Shown piece after piece: positions 7,316 to 13,481 of a stretch of DNA of 13,481 nt. Origin of the DNA: Bifidobacterium sp. (lineage in GTDB: Bacteria; Actinomycetota; Actinomycetes; Actinomycetales; Bifidobacteriaceae); the NCBI GenBank assembly GCA_022739095.1, contig JAIJEI010000038.1, positions 1-13,481 of the forward strand, in the 5' to 3' direction. Each line of letters begins with the position of its first letter. The first letter of the stretch is position 1. Position numbers and translations under genes: made by a program. Under the pieces are notes generated by a model. That model worked only from the letters and a program-made list of their open reading frames with translations, was not told where the DNA came from and did no database searches.

Positions 7316-7391
7316 TGAGCCCGCTAACGCCGGCACGCGCGCCATGCACCCATGCCATGTACCCGCCAGCAACAAGCAGCATCTCACGGCG

Positions 7392-8621
7392 CTACTTCTC
7401 CCCCATATACCCCAACGGGTTCTCGATGAACCGTCGCAAGCCCATTTCGGCCGCGCCATATAGCGAGGGATGCAGCGCCACCGGCGGCACGAACACGCGG
7501 ATCTTCACATTCGGGTATCCCAGAATTTCCGAACGCAGCCGGCCTTCAAGCACGGTGGCCAGCTCGTCGCCGAAGTGCGTCCACAGTCCGCCCAACAGCA
7601 CCGTATCGACGTCCACCAGATTCACGGCGGAAGCGATGGCGGAGACCAGCGCATCGGCGGCCTGATCGACCACTTTGGCCACATCCGAATCCCCGGCGCG
7701 CCAACGCTGGAGGAGCGTATCGATGGCCTCGCTGCTGGCGGCATCCCCATCCTCGGCAATGCCGGCAGCCTCGACCAAAGCGCGACGGCCCGCAAACGCC
7801 TCAAGGCACCCGTGACGCCCGCAACTGCACAACGGCCCATCCATCGCCACGGACATGTGGCCGATCTCGCCGGCGAACCCATGCGAGCCCATCACCACTT
7901 CGCCGTCACGCACCACCGCGCCGCCGATGCCGATATCGGTGGACAGGTAAATAAAGGAATCCGTGCGGTCCACCACATTCAGGAAGGACGCACGTTCGGT
8001 GGCATACCCCGGAATCTGAGCGATGGCGGCCATCTTCGCTTCATTGCCGGCCACCACATCCAGCCGGCGCACCACGTTGAACCGGGTGAGGTTGACGTTT
8101 TCCCAACCCAGGTTGCGGGCCACCAACAGCCACATGTCGTCGGTGACGATGCCCGGCAGCGCAAGCCCGGCACCCACCACTTTGCAGCCGCGTCGTTTGA
8201 GCCGGCTTTCCAGCGGGAAAGTCATCGCATCGAGCTTGGCGAAAATCTCGTACGGGTCGGCGCCAGTCATATCCTCACTCACCCACTCCTGGCCGAGAGT
8301 GTCGCCGTTCAGATCGAGCGCCAAGCAACCGTAGCCATCGGTGTTGATCTGCAGGCCGATGCCGGCGATGGACCCGCCATGAATCTCCAGCGGCGTGCTG
8401 GGCCGCCCATATGTGGTGGAGACGACCGGCCCGCCTTCCTGCACCACGCCACTATCGATAAGCATCGAGGCCAACAGCGAAAGCGTGGCCTTGGTCAGGT
8501 CCGTTTCCTTGGCCAGGTCGGCCCTGCTCATGGGTTTCTCCGCGCGCAACAAAGTGTCGAGAACCACCGACAAATTATGGTTGCGCAGATCCTCCTGATT
8601 GATCCTGCGTAGACTTGCCAT
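7392..8621 (-). CDS. xylR: ROK-family transcriptional regulator, probable xylose-responsive (XylR/NagC type)
   Basis: A 409-residue ROK repressor. An N-terminal winged-helix DNA-binding region (about 14-75, including MSRADLAKETDLTKATLSLLASMLIDSGVV) precedes a ROK sugar-sensing domain (about 85-400). The ROK zinc site is intact: GEIGH (251-255) with C265, C267 and C272 in CSCGRHGC. The DxGGT phosphate loop of ROK kinases is replaced by GLQINTDG, so it should bind sugar without phosphorylating it. The start is backed by AAGGAGG. It is divergent from xylB, and a 19-nt element over its own -35 recurs at xylA, supporting control of xylose genes and of itself. Inducer (xylose or xylulose) is inferred. 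Confidence 0.88.
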   Translation of the reverse strand: MASLRRINQEDLRNHNLSVVLDTLLRAEKPMSRADLAKETDLTKATLSLLASMLIDSGVVQEGGPVVSTTYGRPSTPLEIHGGSIAGIGLQINTDGYGCLALDLNGDTLGQEWVSEDMTGADPYEIFAKLDAMTFPLESRLKRRGCKVVGAGLALPGIVTDDMWLLVARNLGWENVNLTRFNVVRRLDVVAGNEAKMAAIAQIPGYATERASFLNVVDRTDSFIYLSTDIGIGGAVVRDGEVVMGSHGFAGEIGHMSVAMDGPLCSCGRHGCLEAFAGRRALVEAAGIAEDGDAASSEAIDTLLQRWRAGDSDVAKVVDQAADALVSAIASAVNLVDVDTVLLGGLWTHFGDELATVLEGRLRSEILGYPNVKIRVFVPPVALHPSLYGAAEMGLRRFIENPLGYMGEK

Positions 8622-8651
8622 AGGCTCCTACCTCCTTGCACCCTAAGCTTT

Positions 8652-8670
8652 GAGCGTCTTGTGGACGCTC
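8652..8670. other. Hairpin in the ROK regulator leader
   Basis: Perfect 7-bp stem GAGCGTC/GACGCTC with loop TTGTG, between the ROK promoter candidate and its ribosome site. There is no T-run on either side, so it is probably a leader structure rather than a terminator. Confidence 0.5.
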
Positions 8671-8675
8671 TCATC

Positions 8676-8705
8676 CATAAATCACACCATGATATTGTGC
8701 GTCAA
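8676..8705 (-). promoter_or_regulatory. Candidate ROK regulator promoter
   Basis: TTGACG (8705-8700, minus) matches the -35 consensus at five of six positions. Weak -10 candidates ATTTAT (8682-8677) or TTTATG (8681-8676) lie at 17-18 nt. The -35 lies inside the shared operator-like element, as at xylA. Confidence 0.4.
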
Positions 8706-8713
8706 ACGATTGA
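8702..8713. promoter_or_regulatory. Putative ROK operator, TCAA-N4-TTGA
   Basis: The palindrome TCAAACGATTGA recurs at xylA (12211-12222) as TCAAATGATTGA. Aligned on the minus strand, the wider shared element is ATTCAATCRTTTGACRMAC, identical at 16 of 19 positions, and in both cases it contains the -35 hexamer. The same regulator binding both sites is the simplest reading. Confidence 0.6.
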
Positions 8714-8741
8714 ATCGGACCGCACCTTCGCGTGTTTCCGT

Positions 8742-8769
8742 TTGCAATCGAACGTTGATACAGTATAGT
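8742..8769 (+). promoter_or_regulatory. Candidate xylB promoter
   Basis: TTGCAA (8742-8747), 16-nt spacer, TATAGT (8764-8769). The -10 matches the consensus at five of six positions, the -35 at four. A degenerate operator-like sequence TCGAACGTTGA (8748-8758) fills the spacer; in reverse complement it resembles the ROK element with one base missing. Confidence 0.5.
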
Positions 8770-8795
8770 TTAATCGTCTAACTTATTGGCTATGG

Positions 8796-8817
8796 CGCGC
8801 TGAAACTTTTGAGCGCG
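8796..8817 (+). other. xylB leader hairpin
   Basis: Stem CGCGCT/AGCGCG with a 10-nt loop, ending about 10 nt before the GAGGAGGA ribosome site. It lies in the predicted 5' untranslated region, so it could affect message stability or translation. No known riboswitch is recognised. Confidence 0.4.
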
Positions 8818-8838
8818 ACCCTCATCGAGGAGGAATGC

Positions 8839-10359
8839 ATGACGAGAGTACTGGTTGCCGGCGTAGATACGTCAACCCAATCAACAAAGGTCCGCATTAC
8901 GGACGCCGCCACCGGCGAACAGGTTCGGTTCGGGCAGGCCAAGCACCCGGATGGCACCTCGGTCAACCCGAAATTCTGGTGGGAGGCTTTCACCAAGGCC
9001 GCCGAGCAGGCCGGCGGGCTCGACGATGTCGCGGCCCTCGCGGTTGGCGGCCAGCAGCATGGCATGGTCATTCTCGACAAGCAGGGCAACGTGATTCGCG
9101 ATGCGATGCTCTGGAATGACACCAGTTCCGCACCGCAGGCCGCCGCCCTGATCGACAAGCTCGGTGCAGCTCCGGCCGAAGGCGACGAACCGGACGACGT
9201 GACCGCCCGCGGCAAGCAGCGCTGGGTCAAGGCCGTCGGCTCCTCCCCCGTCGCCTCCTACACGCTGACCAAGGTGGCGTGGGTGGCCGAGAACGAGCCC
9301 GAGAACGCCAAGAAGATCGCCGCCTTCTGCCTGCCACACGATTGGCTGAGCTGGCGCATCGCCGGCTATGGCCCGGTGGCCGAGGGCGAGGACGCTCATC
9401 TCGAAGCCCTGTTCACCGACCGCTCTGACGCTTCCGGCACCATTTACTACGATGCCGCGCATGACGAGTACCGCCGCGATCTCATCGCCATGGTGCTGGC
9501 CCCTGCCGAGGGCGAGGAAGCCGCCAAGGCCCACGCCGACGCCATTGTGCTGCCCACCGTGCTGGGCCCGCGTGAGGCGGCGGCCGTCAAGGCATCTCCC
9601 GCCATTGCCGGCAAGGACGTTGAAGGCGGCTGCATCATCGGCCCCGGCGGCGGAGACAATGCCATGGCTTCTCTGGGCCTCGGCATGGCCGTGGGCGATG
9701 TGTCCGTATCGCTCGGCACCTCCGGCGTGGCCGCAGCCATCGCTGAAAACCCGGTGTACGACCTGACTGGTGCCATTTCCGGCTTTGCCGACTGCACCGG
9801 CCACTATCTGCCGCTCGCCTGCACGATCAACGGTTCGCGCATCCTAGACGCCGGTCGCGCCGCCCTGGGCGTGGACTACGACGAGCTGGCCGAACTGGCC
9901 TTCAAGGCCGCGCCGGGTGCCGGCGGCATCACCCTGGTGCCGTACTTCGACGGCGAGCGTACACCGAACCGTCCGGACGCCACCGCCTCGCTGACTGGCC
10001 TGACCCTGCACAACACCACCAAGGAGAATCTGGCCCGTGCGTTCGTCGAAGGTCTGCTGTGTTCCCAGCGCGACTGCCTCGAGCTGATTCGCTCGCTGGG
10101 CGCCGAGATCAACCGCATCCTGCTCATTGGCGGCGGCGCGAAGTCCGTGGCCATCCGCACGCTGGCCCCCTCAATCCTCGGCATGGACGTGACCCGTCCG
10201 GCCACCGACGAATATGTGGCCATCGGCGCCGCCCGTCAAGCCGCCTGGGTGCTGTCCGGCGAGGCCGAACCGCCGACCTGGCAACTCACCATCGAGGGCA
10301 TGGAGACCGGCGAGCCCACCGAAGCCGTGTACGAGGCGTACGCCAAGGCGCGCGGCTGA
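8839..10359 (+). CDS. xylB: Xylulokinase
   Basis: Phosphorylates D-xylulose with ATP to xylulose 5-phosphate. The 506-residue FGGY-family kinase shows the N-terminal phosphate loop GVDTSTQSTKV (8-18), substrate-region GGQQHGMV (70-77) and LWND (91-94), the conserved GGGDNAM (270-276) with the expected catalytic Asp273, LGTSG (292-296), DGERTPNRPDA (371-381) and the adenine-side IGGGAKS (430-436). The ATG at 8839 follows GAGGAGGAATGC; an in-frame ATG ten codons earlier would encode the ribosome site. It is divergent from the ROK gene and convergent with xylA. Other FGGY substrates are possible, but xylA and the QQHGMV motif favour xylulose. Confidence 0.94.
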   Translation: MTRVLVAGVDTSTQSTKVRITDAATGEQVRFGQAKHPDGTSVNPKFWWEAFTKAAEQAGGLDDVAALAVGGQQHGMVILDKQGNVIRDAMLWNDTSSAPQAAALIDKLGAAPAEGDEPDDVTARGKQRWVKAVGSSPVASYTLTKVAWVAENEPENAKKIAAFCLPHDWLSWRIAGYGPVAEGEDAHLEALFTDRSDASGTIYYDAAHDEYRRDLIAMVLAPAEGEEAAKAHADAIVLPTVLGPREAAAVKASPAIAGKDVEGGCIIGPGGGDNAMASLGLGMAVGDVSVSLGTSGVAAAIAENPVYDLTGAISGFADCTGHYLPLACTINGSRILDAGRAALGVDYDELAELAFKAAPGAGGITLVPYFDGERTPNRPDATASLTGLTLHNTTKENLARAFVEGLLCSQRDCLELIRSLGAEINRILLIGGGAKSVAIRTLAPSILGMDVTRPATDEYVAIGAARQAAWVLSGEAEPPTWQLTIEGMETGEPTEAVYEAYAKARG

Positions 10360-10390
10360 TACGCTGCCAGCACAATCCATGAGATAACAA

Positions 10391-10452
10391 CTAGGGTGGG
10401 TTTATACTATTTGGTTTTTTGGCAAAACTTAAATAGCATAAACACACCCTAG
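10391..10452. repeat. 62-nt imperfect palindrome with CTAG ends, downstream of xylB
   Basis: Arms 10391-10412 and 10431-10452 pair at 20 of 22 positions, from CTAGGGTG at one tip to CACCCTAG at the other. Pairing can continue inward through two G-U wobbles and four T-A pairs to a TGGC tetraloop, giving a nearly continuous hairpin. It is much more AT-rich than the flanking genes. It starts 32 nt after the xylB stop. There is no flanking T-run and no obvious target duplication. It could be a palindromic mobile element, an RNA-stabilising hairpin, or a nonstandard terminator. Confidence 0.85.
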
Positions 10453-10487
10453 ATCTTCACAGGGTTATGGAAAATGAAATCTCGCAT
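10449..10487 (-). pseudogene. 12-codon remnant resembling the start of an iron-containing alcohol dehydrogenase
   Basis: On the minus strand an ideal AAAGGAG (10500-10494) lies 6 nt before an ATG that opens MRDFIFHNPVKI, then TAG. The pattern F-x-F-x-N-P-x-K-I is how many iron-containing alcohol dehydrogenases (butanol dehydrogenase/YqhD-like) begin, normally continuing x-F-G. Here the frame ends in the TAG of the CTAG tip of the adjoining 62-nt palindrome, and nothing dehydrogenase-like continues beyond it. I infer a gene truncated by deletion or by insertion of the palindrome. A functional 12-residue leader peptide is the alternative. Confidence 0.4.
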
Positions 10488-10587
10488 GCGCAACTCCTTT
10501 GTTGTGCTGATGTTTGCCTGAGAACAACTTATCTTCTTCTGCCGCCGATACATTCACCGTCGACGCGTCCCAGCCCCCCACAACCAG

Positions 10588-10623
10588 AAAACCGCCCTTG
10601 GCGACGTTGCCTCAGGCGGTTTT
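10588..10623. terminator. Bidirectional intrinsic terminator between xylB and xylA
   Basis: AAAACCGCC (10588-10596) pairs with GGCGGTTTT (10615-10623), with an inner GGC/GCC pair around GACGTT. The A4/T4 ends supply a T-run in both directions, so it can end both convergent xyl transcripts. The xylA message would then have a 3' untranslated region of about 170 nt. Confidence 0.85.
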
Positions 10624-10628
10624 CCAGC

Positions 10629-10659
10629 GGAAGGAGAGAAAGGAGAAAGAAAGAAGGAA
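10629..10659 (+). other. 31-base uninterrupted polypurine tract
   Basis: Every base on the plus strand is A or G, with repeated AAGGAG/AAAGAAAG units; after one T it continues with GGAAAGG. On the xylA transcript this is a pyrimidine tract just before the terminator. Ribosome-site-like words in it are expected by composition. No gene could be assigned. Confidence 0.5.
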
Positions 10660-10716
10660 TGGAAAGGTGCCATGCGGGCATAACAACACCGCACATGGCG
10701 AAATTATCGAATCAGC

Positions 10717-10762
10717 CCATCGGACGCACCGGCATCATAATTGATGTGCACGCGCCCGATGG
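10717..10762 (-). other. Hairpin in the xylA 3' region
   Basis: CCATCGGACGC (10717-10727) pairs at 10 of 11 positions with GCGCCCGATGG (10752-10762), enclosing CATCA-taat-TGATG. It starts 28 nt past the xylA stop. The minus-strand sequence after it has no T-run, so 3'-end protection is more likely than termination. Confidence 0.45.
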
Positions 10763-10789
10763 AGCGAATTCAATCGGTCAGACCGATGG

Positions 10790-12139
10790 TCACTCGACCT
10801 CAGCCAGGGCATCAATGATGTAGTTGTTGATGGTGGCCTTGACGGACTCGAGGTGATCGGACTTGGTGGCGGCGATGAGCTTGGACTGCGGCTTGTCGAG
10901 GCTGTAGGCTTCGAGGTCGGCCAAGGTGACGTTGCCCTCGTCGATGTCCTTGCCGATGCCGGAGTCGTAGGAGCTGTAGCGCTCGGCCATGAGGCCCTGG
11001 ATGAAGCCGTCCTGGTTCATCTTGTCGGCGACCAGCAGGCCGGCGGCATAGGTGTCCATGCCGGCGATGTGGGAACGGAACAGATCCTCCTCGTAGAAGG
11101 AGGTGCGGCGCGGCTTGGCGTCGAAGTTCAGACCACCGTGAGGTCCGATGGAGCCGGCCTGCAGGACTTCCCACATGACGGCGACGGTCTCGTACAGGTC
11201 GGTCGGGAACTCGTCCATGTCCCAGCCGATGAGCTTGTCGCCCTGGTTGGCGTCGAGGGAGCCGAGGAAGCCGGACTCGCGGGCCACGCGGATCTCGTGC
11301 TGGTAGGTGTGACCGGCTAGGTTGGCGTGGTTGCCTTCCAGATTCAGCTTGAAGGCGTCGGTCAGGTCGTGGTTGCGCAGGAACTCGATAGCGGTGGCGG
11401 CATCGAAGTCGTACTGGTGCAGCGTCGGCTCCTTCGGCTTCGGTTCGATCAGGAACTGGGCCTCAAAGCCGATTTCCTTGGCGTAGTCGGCGCACATGTG
11501 GAAGAACTTGGCGATGTGGTCGGTCTCGCGCTTCATCTCGGTGTTCCACAGGTTCTCGTAGCCTTCGCGGCCGCCCCAGAACACGTAGTTCTCGGCGCCC
11601 AGGCGCTTGCCGATCTCCAGGCTCTTCTTGAGCTGGCCGCCGGCGTAGGCGTAGATGTCGGCGAACGGGGAGGTGGCGGCGCCGGACACGAAGCGCGGGT
11701 TGGTGAACAGGGAGGAGGTGTTCCACAGCAGCTTGACGCCGGTGGACTTCATGTTCTCCTCGATCTTGTCGACGACCTTGTCGAGGTTGGCGTTGGTCTC
11801 GCGCAGGGTGTCTCCTTCGGGGGCGATGTCGCGATCGTGGAAGCAGAAGTACTCGACGCCCAGCTTCTGGAACAGCTCGAAGGCGTAGTCGACCTTGGCC
11901 AGGGCCTGGTCCATCGGATCGGTGTACTTGTAGTACGGGCGGTGCGCGGTGCCGGTGCCGAACGGATCAACCAGTTCCTGGTTGAAGGTGTGCCACCAAG
12001 CGACGCCGAAGCGCAGCCAATCCTTCATCTTCTTGCCGGCAACGACCTTGTCGGCATCGTAGTAATGGAAGGCGAAATCTTCCTTCGGCCCCTTGGCGCG
12101 GCCGACGTACTCGATCTTGTCAACATCCCACAGACCCAT
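10790..12139 (-). CDS. xylA: Xylose isomerase
   Basis: Interconverts D-xylose and D-xylulose in the cytoplasm with two divalent metals. The 449-residue protein is a class II isomerase by length and by its N-terminal extension. Key residues: FCFHDRD (98-104) with catalytic His101 and Asp104, YVFWGGREGYE (185-195), metal-site Glu232 in EPKPKEP, LEGNHANLAGHTYQHE (267-282) with Glu268 and His271, Asp296 in LGSLDANQGD, and Asp307/Asp309 in DMDEFPTD. The ATG at 12139 has AAAGGAG 7 nt upstream. It has its own promoter with an operator-like element over the -35. With xylB it feeds xylulose 5-phosphate into the bifid shunt. Confidence 0.98.
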   Translation of the reverse strand: MGLWDVDKIEYVGRAKGPKEDFAFHYYDADKVVAGKKMKDWLRFGVAWWHTFNQELVDPFGTGTAHRPYYKYTDPMDQALAKVDYAFELFQKLGVEYFCFHDRDIAPEGDTLRETNANLDKVVDKIEENMKSTGVKLLWNTSSLFTNPRFVSGAATSPFADIYAYAGGQLKKSLEIGKRLGAENYVFWGGREGYENLWNTEMKRETDHIAKFFHMCADYAKEIGFEAQFLIEPKPKEPTLHQYDFDAATAIEFLRNHDLTDAFKLNLEGNHANLAGHTYQHEIRVARESGFLGSLDANQGDKLIGWDMDEFPTDLYETVAVMWEVLQAGSIGPHGGLNFDAKPRRTSFYEEDLFRSHIAGMDTYAAGLLVADKMNQDGFIQGLMAERYSSYDSGIGKDIDEGNVTLADLEAYSLDKPQSKLIAATKSDHLESVKATINNYIIDALAEVE

Positions 12140-12184
12140 TTGGGCGCTCCTTTGCAGTAGGTGATATTACGGATTGCAGGACTA

Positions 12185-12214
12185 ATAATGAAACGAACGA
12201 ACTAAGTTTGTCAA
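12185..12214 (-). promoter_or_regulatory. Candidate xylA promoter
   Basis: A perfect -35 TTGACA (12214-12209, minus) and -10 CATTAT (12190-12185) are separated by 18 nt, giving a leader of about 40 nt before xylA. The -35 overlaps the shared operator-like palindrome. Confidence 0.6.
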
Positions 12215-12222
12215 ATGATTGA
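12211..12222. promoter_or_regulatory. Putative ROK operator at xylA, TCAA-N4-TTGA
   Basis: TCAAATGATTGA, the counterpart of the site in the ROK-xylB intergenic region. Its overlap with the -35 box fits direct repression of xylA by steric exclusion. Confidence 0.6.
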
Positions 12223-12341
12223 ATTAATACGCCGCTTCTCAGCGTGTTGCCAACTATTGCAATGGTTTTCGGATGCAGTCAAGGCACTGGATAGTATGGG
12301 CGAGCCAAGAAAACGAGGCTCAATACTTGGCGTCACGCAAT

Positions 12342-12989
12342 TCCTCGCCGGCCACCGCTGAGGCCGGCTCCACCACCCCGCCAACTCCAACAGCACCACC
12401 CCTGCCAACACCACTGCCATGGTCATCACCCTGATGATCGGCTCGTTTGTGGCCATTCTCAACTAGACGCTGATGATCTCCGCACCGCCCACGTTGATGC
12501 ATGAATTCGATGTGCCCGGCAGCACCGTGCAATGGCTGACCACCGGATTCATGCTCACCAACGGCATCATGATCCCGATCACCGCGTTCCTCATCGAGAC
12601 CTTCACCACGCGCCAGCCGTTCCTGTACGCGATGGGCATATTTGCAGAATGATCTTGGCGTTAATGCACTGGTGTCCGGTCTGGTGATGATGCCGAGCAG
12701 CATCGCCATGGGCATCCTGAACCCGGTGGCAGGCAAGCTGTACGACCGTATCGGTGGCCGGCCGCTCGCCTTGCTGGGTTTCGCGATCATGACGTTTGAG
12801 GCTGTGCTACTGGTCACCATCATGAACACGCACACCGCAGCGGCCATGCGCACCGGAGTGCCGGAAGCGGCGGCATCGGCCATTGGCGTGCGGGCTTCGT
12901 TCAGCACGGTCGCCATTGTGTGCGCGGTCTGTTTGGTTGCGTCCCTCTTCGTTCGCGACCGTGGCCGCCGACCTGGACAGCAGCGTTAG
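12342..12989 (+). pseudogene. Decayed DHA2-family MFS drug-efflux transporter
   Basis: Pieces of a 14-helix multidrug transporter are readable. The first helix (MVITLMIGSFVAILN) stops at an in-frame TAG (12464-12466) where family members have Gln. The frame continues with the WLTTGFMLTNGIMIPITAFLIE region to MGIFAE and a TGA (12650). A second frame from about 12642 resumes with LQNDLGVNALVSGLVMMP and KLYDRIGGRPLALLGF, sequence that normally lies in the C-terminal half. It then jumps to LVTIMNTHTAAAM and the terminal helix, ending at TAG (12987-12989). Under 220 codons remain of about 480 expected. The Ser/Thr/Pro N-terminus also appears frame-shifted near 12360-12400. Not functional. Confidence 0.85.
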
Positions 12990-12998
12990 GCGGATCCT

Positions 12999-13481
12999 TC
13001 ACCGATTGCTGGCCTTCTTGATCAGCGCGTCCAAAGTGCCGGCTTGGCGTGCGGCTTCCGCATCTTCCCAGTCGAGACCGGTGTCTTTGGCCCTCCCGTA
13101 GAAAAACCGCACCAGACCGGCAAAGTCCGGTTTATATCCGGTTTCCCGGAATGAACGGGCCAGCGAATCACCGATTTGCGGGTCATCAGGCCTTCGTGCC
13201 TCATAGATCGGGATGGCACAGGATCTCCACACGCCTCTCACATGTGCGATGCGATTGACGATCATGCCGCCGTGCGCACCATCGTATTGCGAGGAGGCAT
13301 GTGCGTCCGCCACCTCGTAGACACCACCATGAATGATGTCCTCAACTGTCAGACGACCTTTGACCGCGCTGGCATCGCGAATCCAGAACACCGAAGCGAA
13401 ATTGGTGTCATCAAGTTCGCGAAAATCACGTATCTCGCGTGTGCCGATACGTTCGTCCTTGTCATACATGAATTCGGCCAA
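12999..13481 (-). CDS. Hypothetical protein, 5' end beyond the window
   Basis: I do not recognise this family. The frame is open to the right edge and gives 161 codons including the stop. No ribosome site precedes the internal ATG at residue 5, so the true start is probably outside. The visible part looks soluble: a charged start (MYDKDERIGTREIRDF), then VFWIRDASAVKGRLTVEDIIHGGVYEVADAH, a Gly/His stretch (DGAHGGMIVNRIAHVRG), YEARRPDDPQIGDSLARSF, and a helical C-terminus (WEDAEAARQAGTLDALIKKA). There are no membrane segments and no recognised catalytic motif. The stop is 9 nt from the end of the converging transporter pseudogene. Confidence 0.6.
   Translation of the reverse strand: MAEFMYDKDERIGTREIRDFRELDDTNFASVFWIRDASAVKGRLTVEDIIHGGVYEVADAHASSQYDGAHGGMIVNRIAHVRGVWRSCAIPIYEARRPDDPQIGDSLARSFRETGYKPDFAGLVRFFYGRAKDTGLDWEDAEAARQAGTLDALIKKASNR

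Noticed and set aside
10659..10823. A 54-residue plus-strand open frame behind the polypurine tract
   Set aside because: Its ribosome-site-like words come from the purine-rich composition, the product has no recognisable features, and the frame runs antisense into the end of xylA and across the 10717-10762 hairpin.
12293..12330. Stem-loop AGTAT..GAGCC / GGCTC.ATACT upstream of the MFS pseudogene, considered as a terminator
   Set aside because: The pairing is real (GAGCC/GGCTC plus AGTAT/ATACT), but there is no T-run in either direction and no active gene ends here.
12320..12916. Minus-strand open frame across the MFS pseudogene
   Set aside because: The plus strand reads as transporter fragments, so the reverse frame is a shadow; it has no ribosome site or domain signature.
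1..13481. CRISPR arrays, insertion sequences, phage or toxin-antitoxin genes
   Set aside because: No regularly spaced direct repeats, transposase or integrase motifs, or toxin-antitoxin gene pairs could be seen. The large inverted repeats do not flank a transposase.

Overview
The window looks like chromosomal DNA of a Bifidobacterium, most likely of the B. longum group. It is GC-rich, and it carries a xylose isomerase/xylulokinase locus with a ROK regulator, a branched-chain amino-acid ABC operon, and an rpmE-prfA-prmC translation block. The species call is inferred from protein character and gene content; no database comparison was possible.

Layout. (1) Positions 1-4298, minus strand: livK-livH-livM-livG-livF, a complete high-affinity branched-chain amino-acid importer except that livF leaves the window after about six codons. 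livK is separated from livH by a strong stem-loop that could end or attenuate transcription. livH, livM, livG and livF are tightly coupled (4-nt gap, 2-nt gap, ATGA overlap). A promoter is proposed upstream of livK, behind phased A-tracts. (2) Positions 4585-7274, minus strand: prmC, prfA, rpmE and a tRNA with a CAT anticodon. rpmE ends in a clear intrinsic terminator. A perfect 29-bp inverted repeat lies between prfA and prmC. (3) Positions 7392-12139: the xylose locus. A ROK-family regulator (minus) is divergent from xylB (plus), and xylB is convergent with xylA (minus). A nearly identical 19-nt element containing a TCAA-N4-TTGA palindrome covers the predicted -35 boxes of both the ROK gene and xylA, which links the regulator to xylose isomerase and suggests autoregulation. 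The 430-bp gap between xylB and xylA holds a 62-nt imperfect palindrome, a 12-codon gene remnant resembling the start of an iron-containing alcohol dehydrogenase, a bidirectional terminator, a polypurine tract and a weaker hairpin. (4) Positions 12342-13481: a heavily decayed DHA2-type MFS transporter pseudogene (plus), then the 3' part of an unrecognised gene (minus).

How it works together. Xylose is isomerised by XylA and phosphorylated by XylB to xylulose 5-phosphate, which in bifidobacteria enters the phosphoketolase (bifid) shunt. The ROK protein probably controls this. PrmC methylates the GGQ glutamine of release factor PrfA, so those two neighbours act together. No wholly new multi-gene system was found. 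The most unusual items are the two large intergenic palindromes, the gene remnant abutting one of them, and the shared ROK-type operator.
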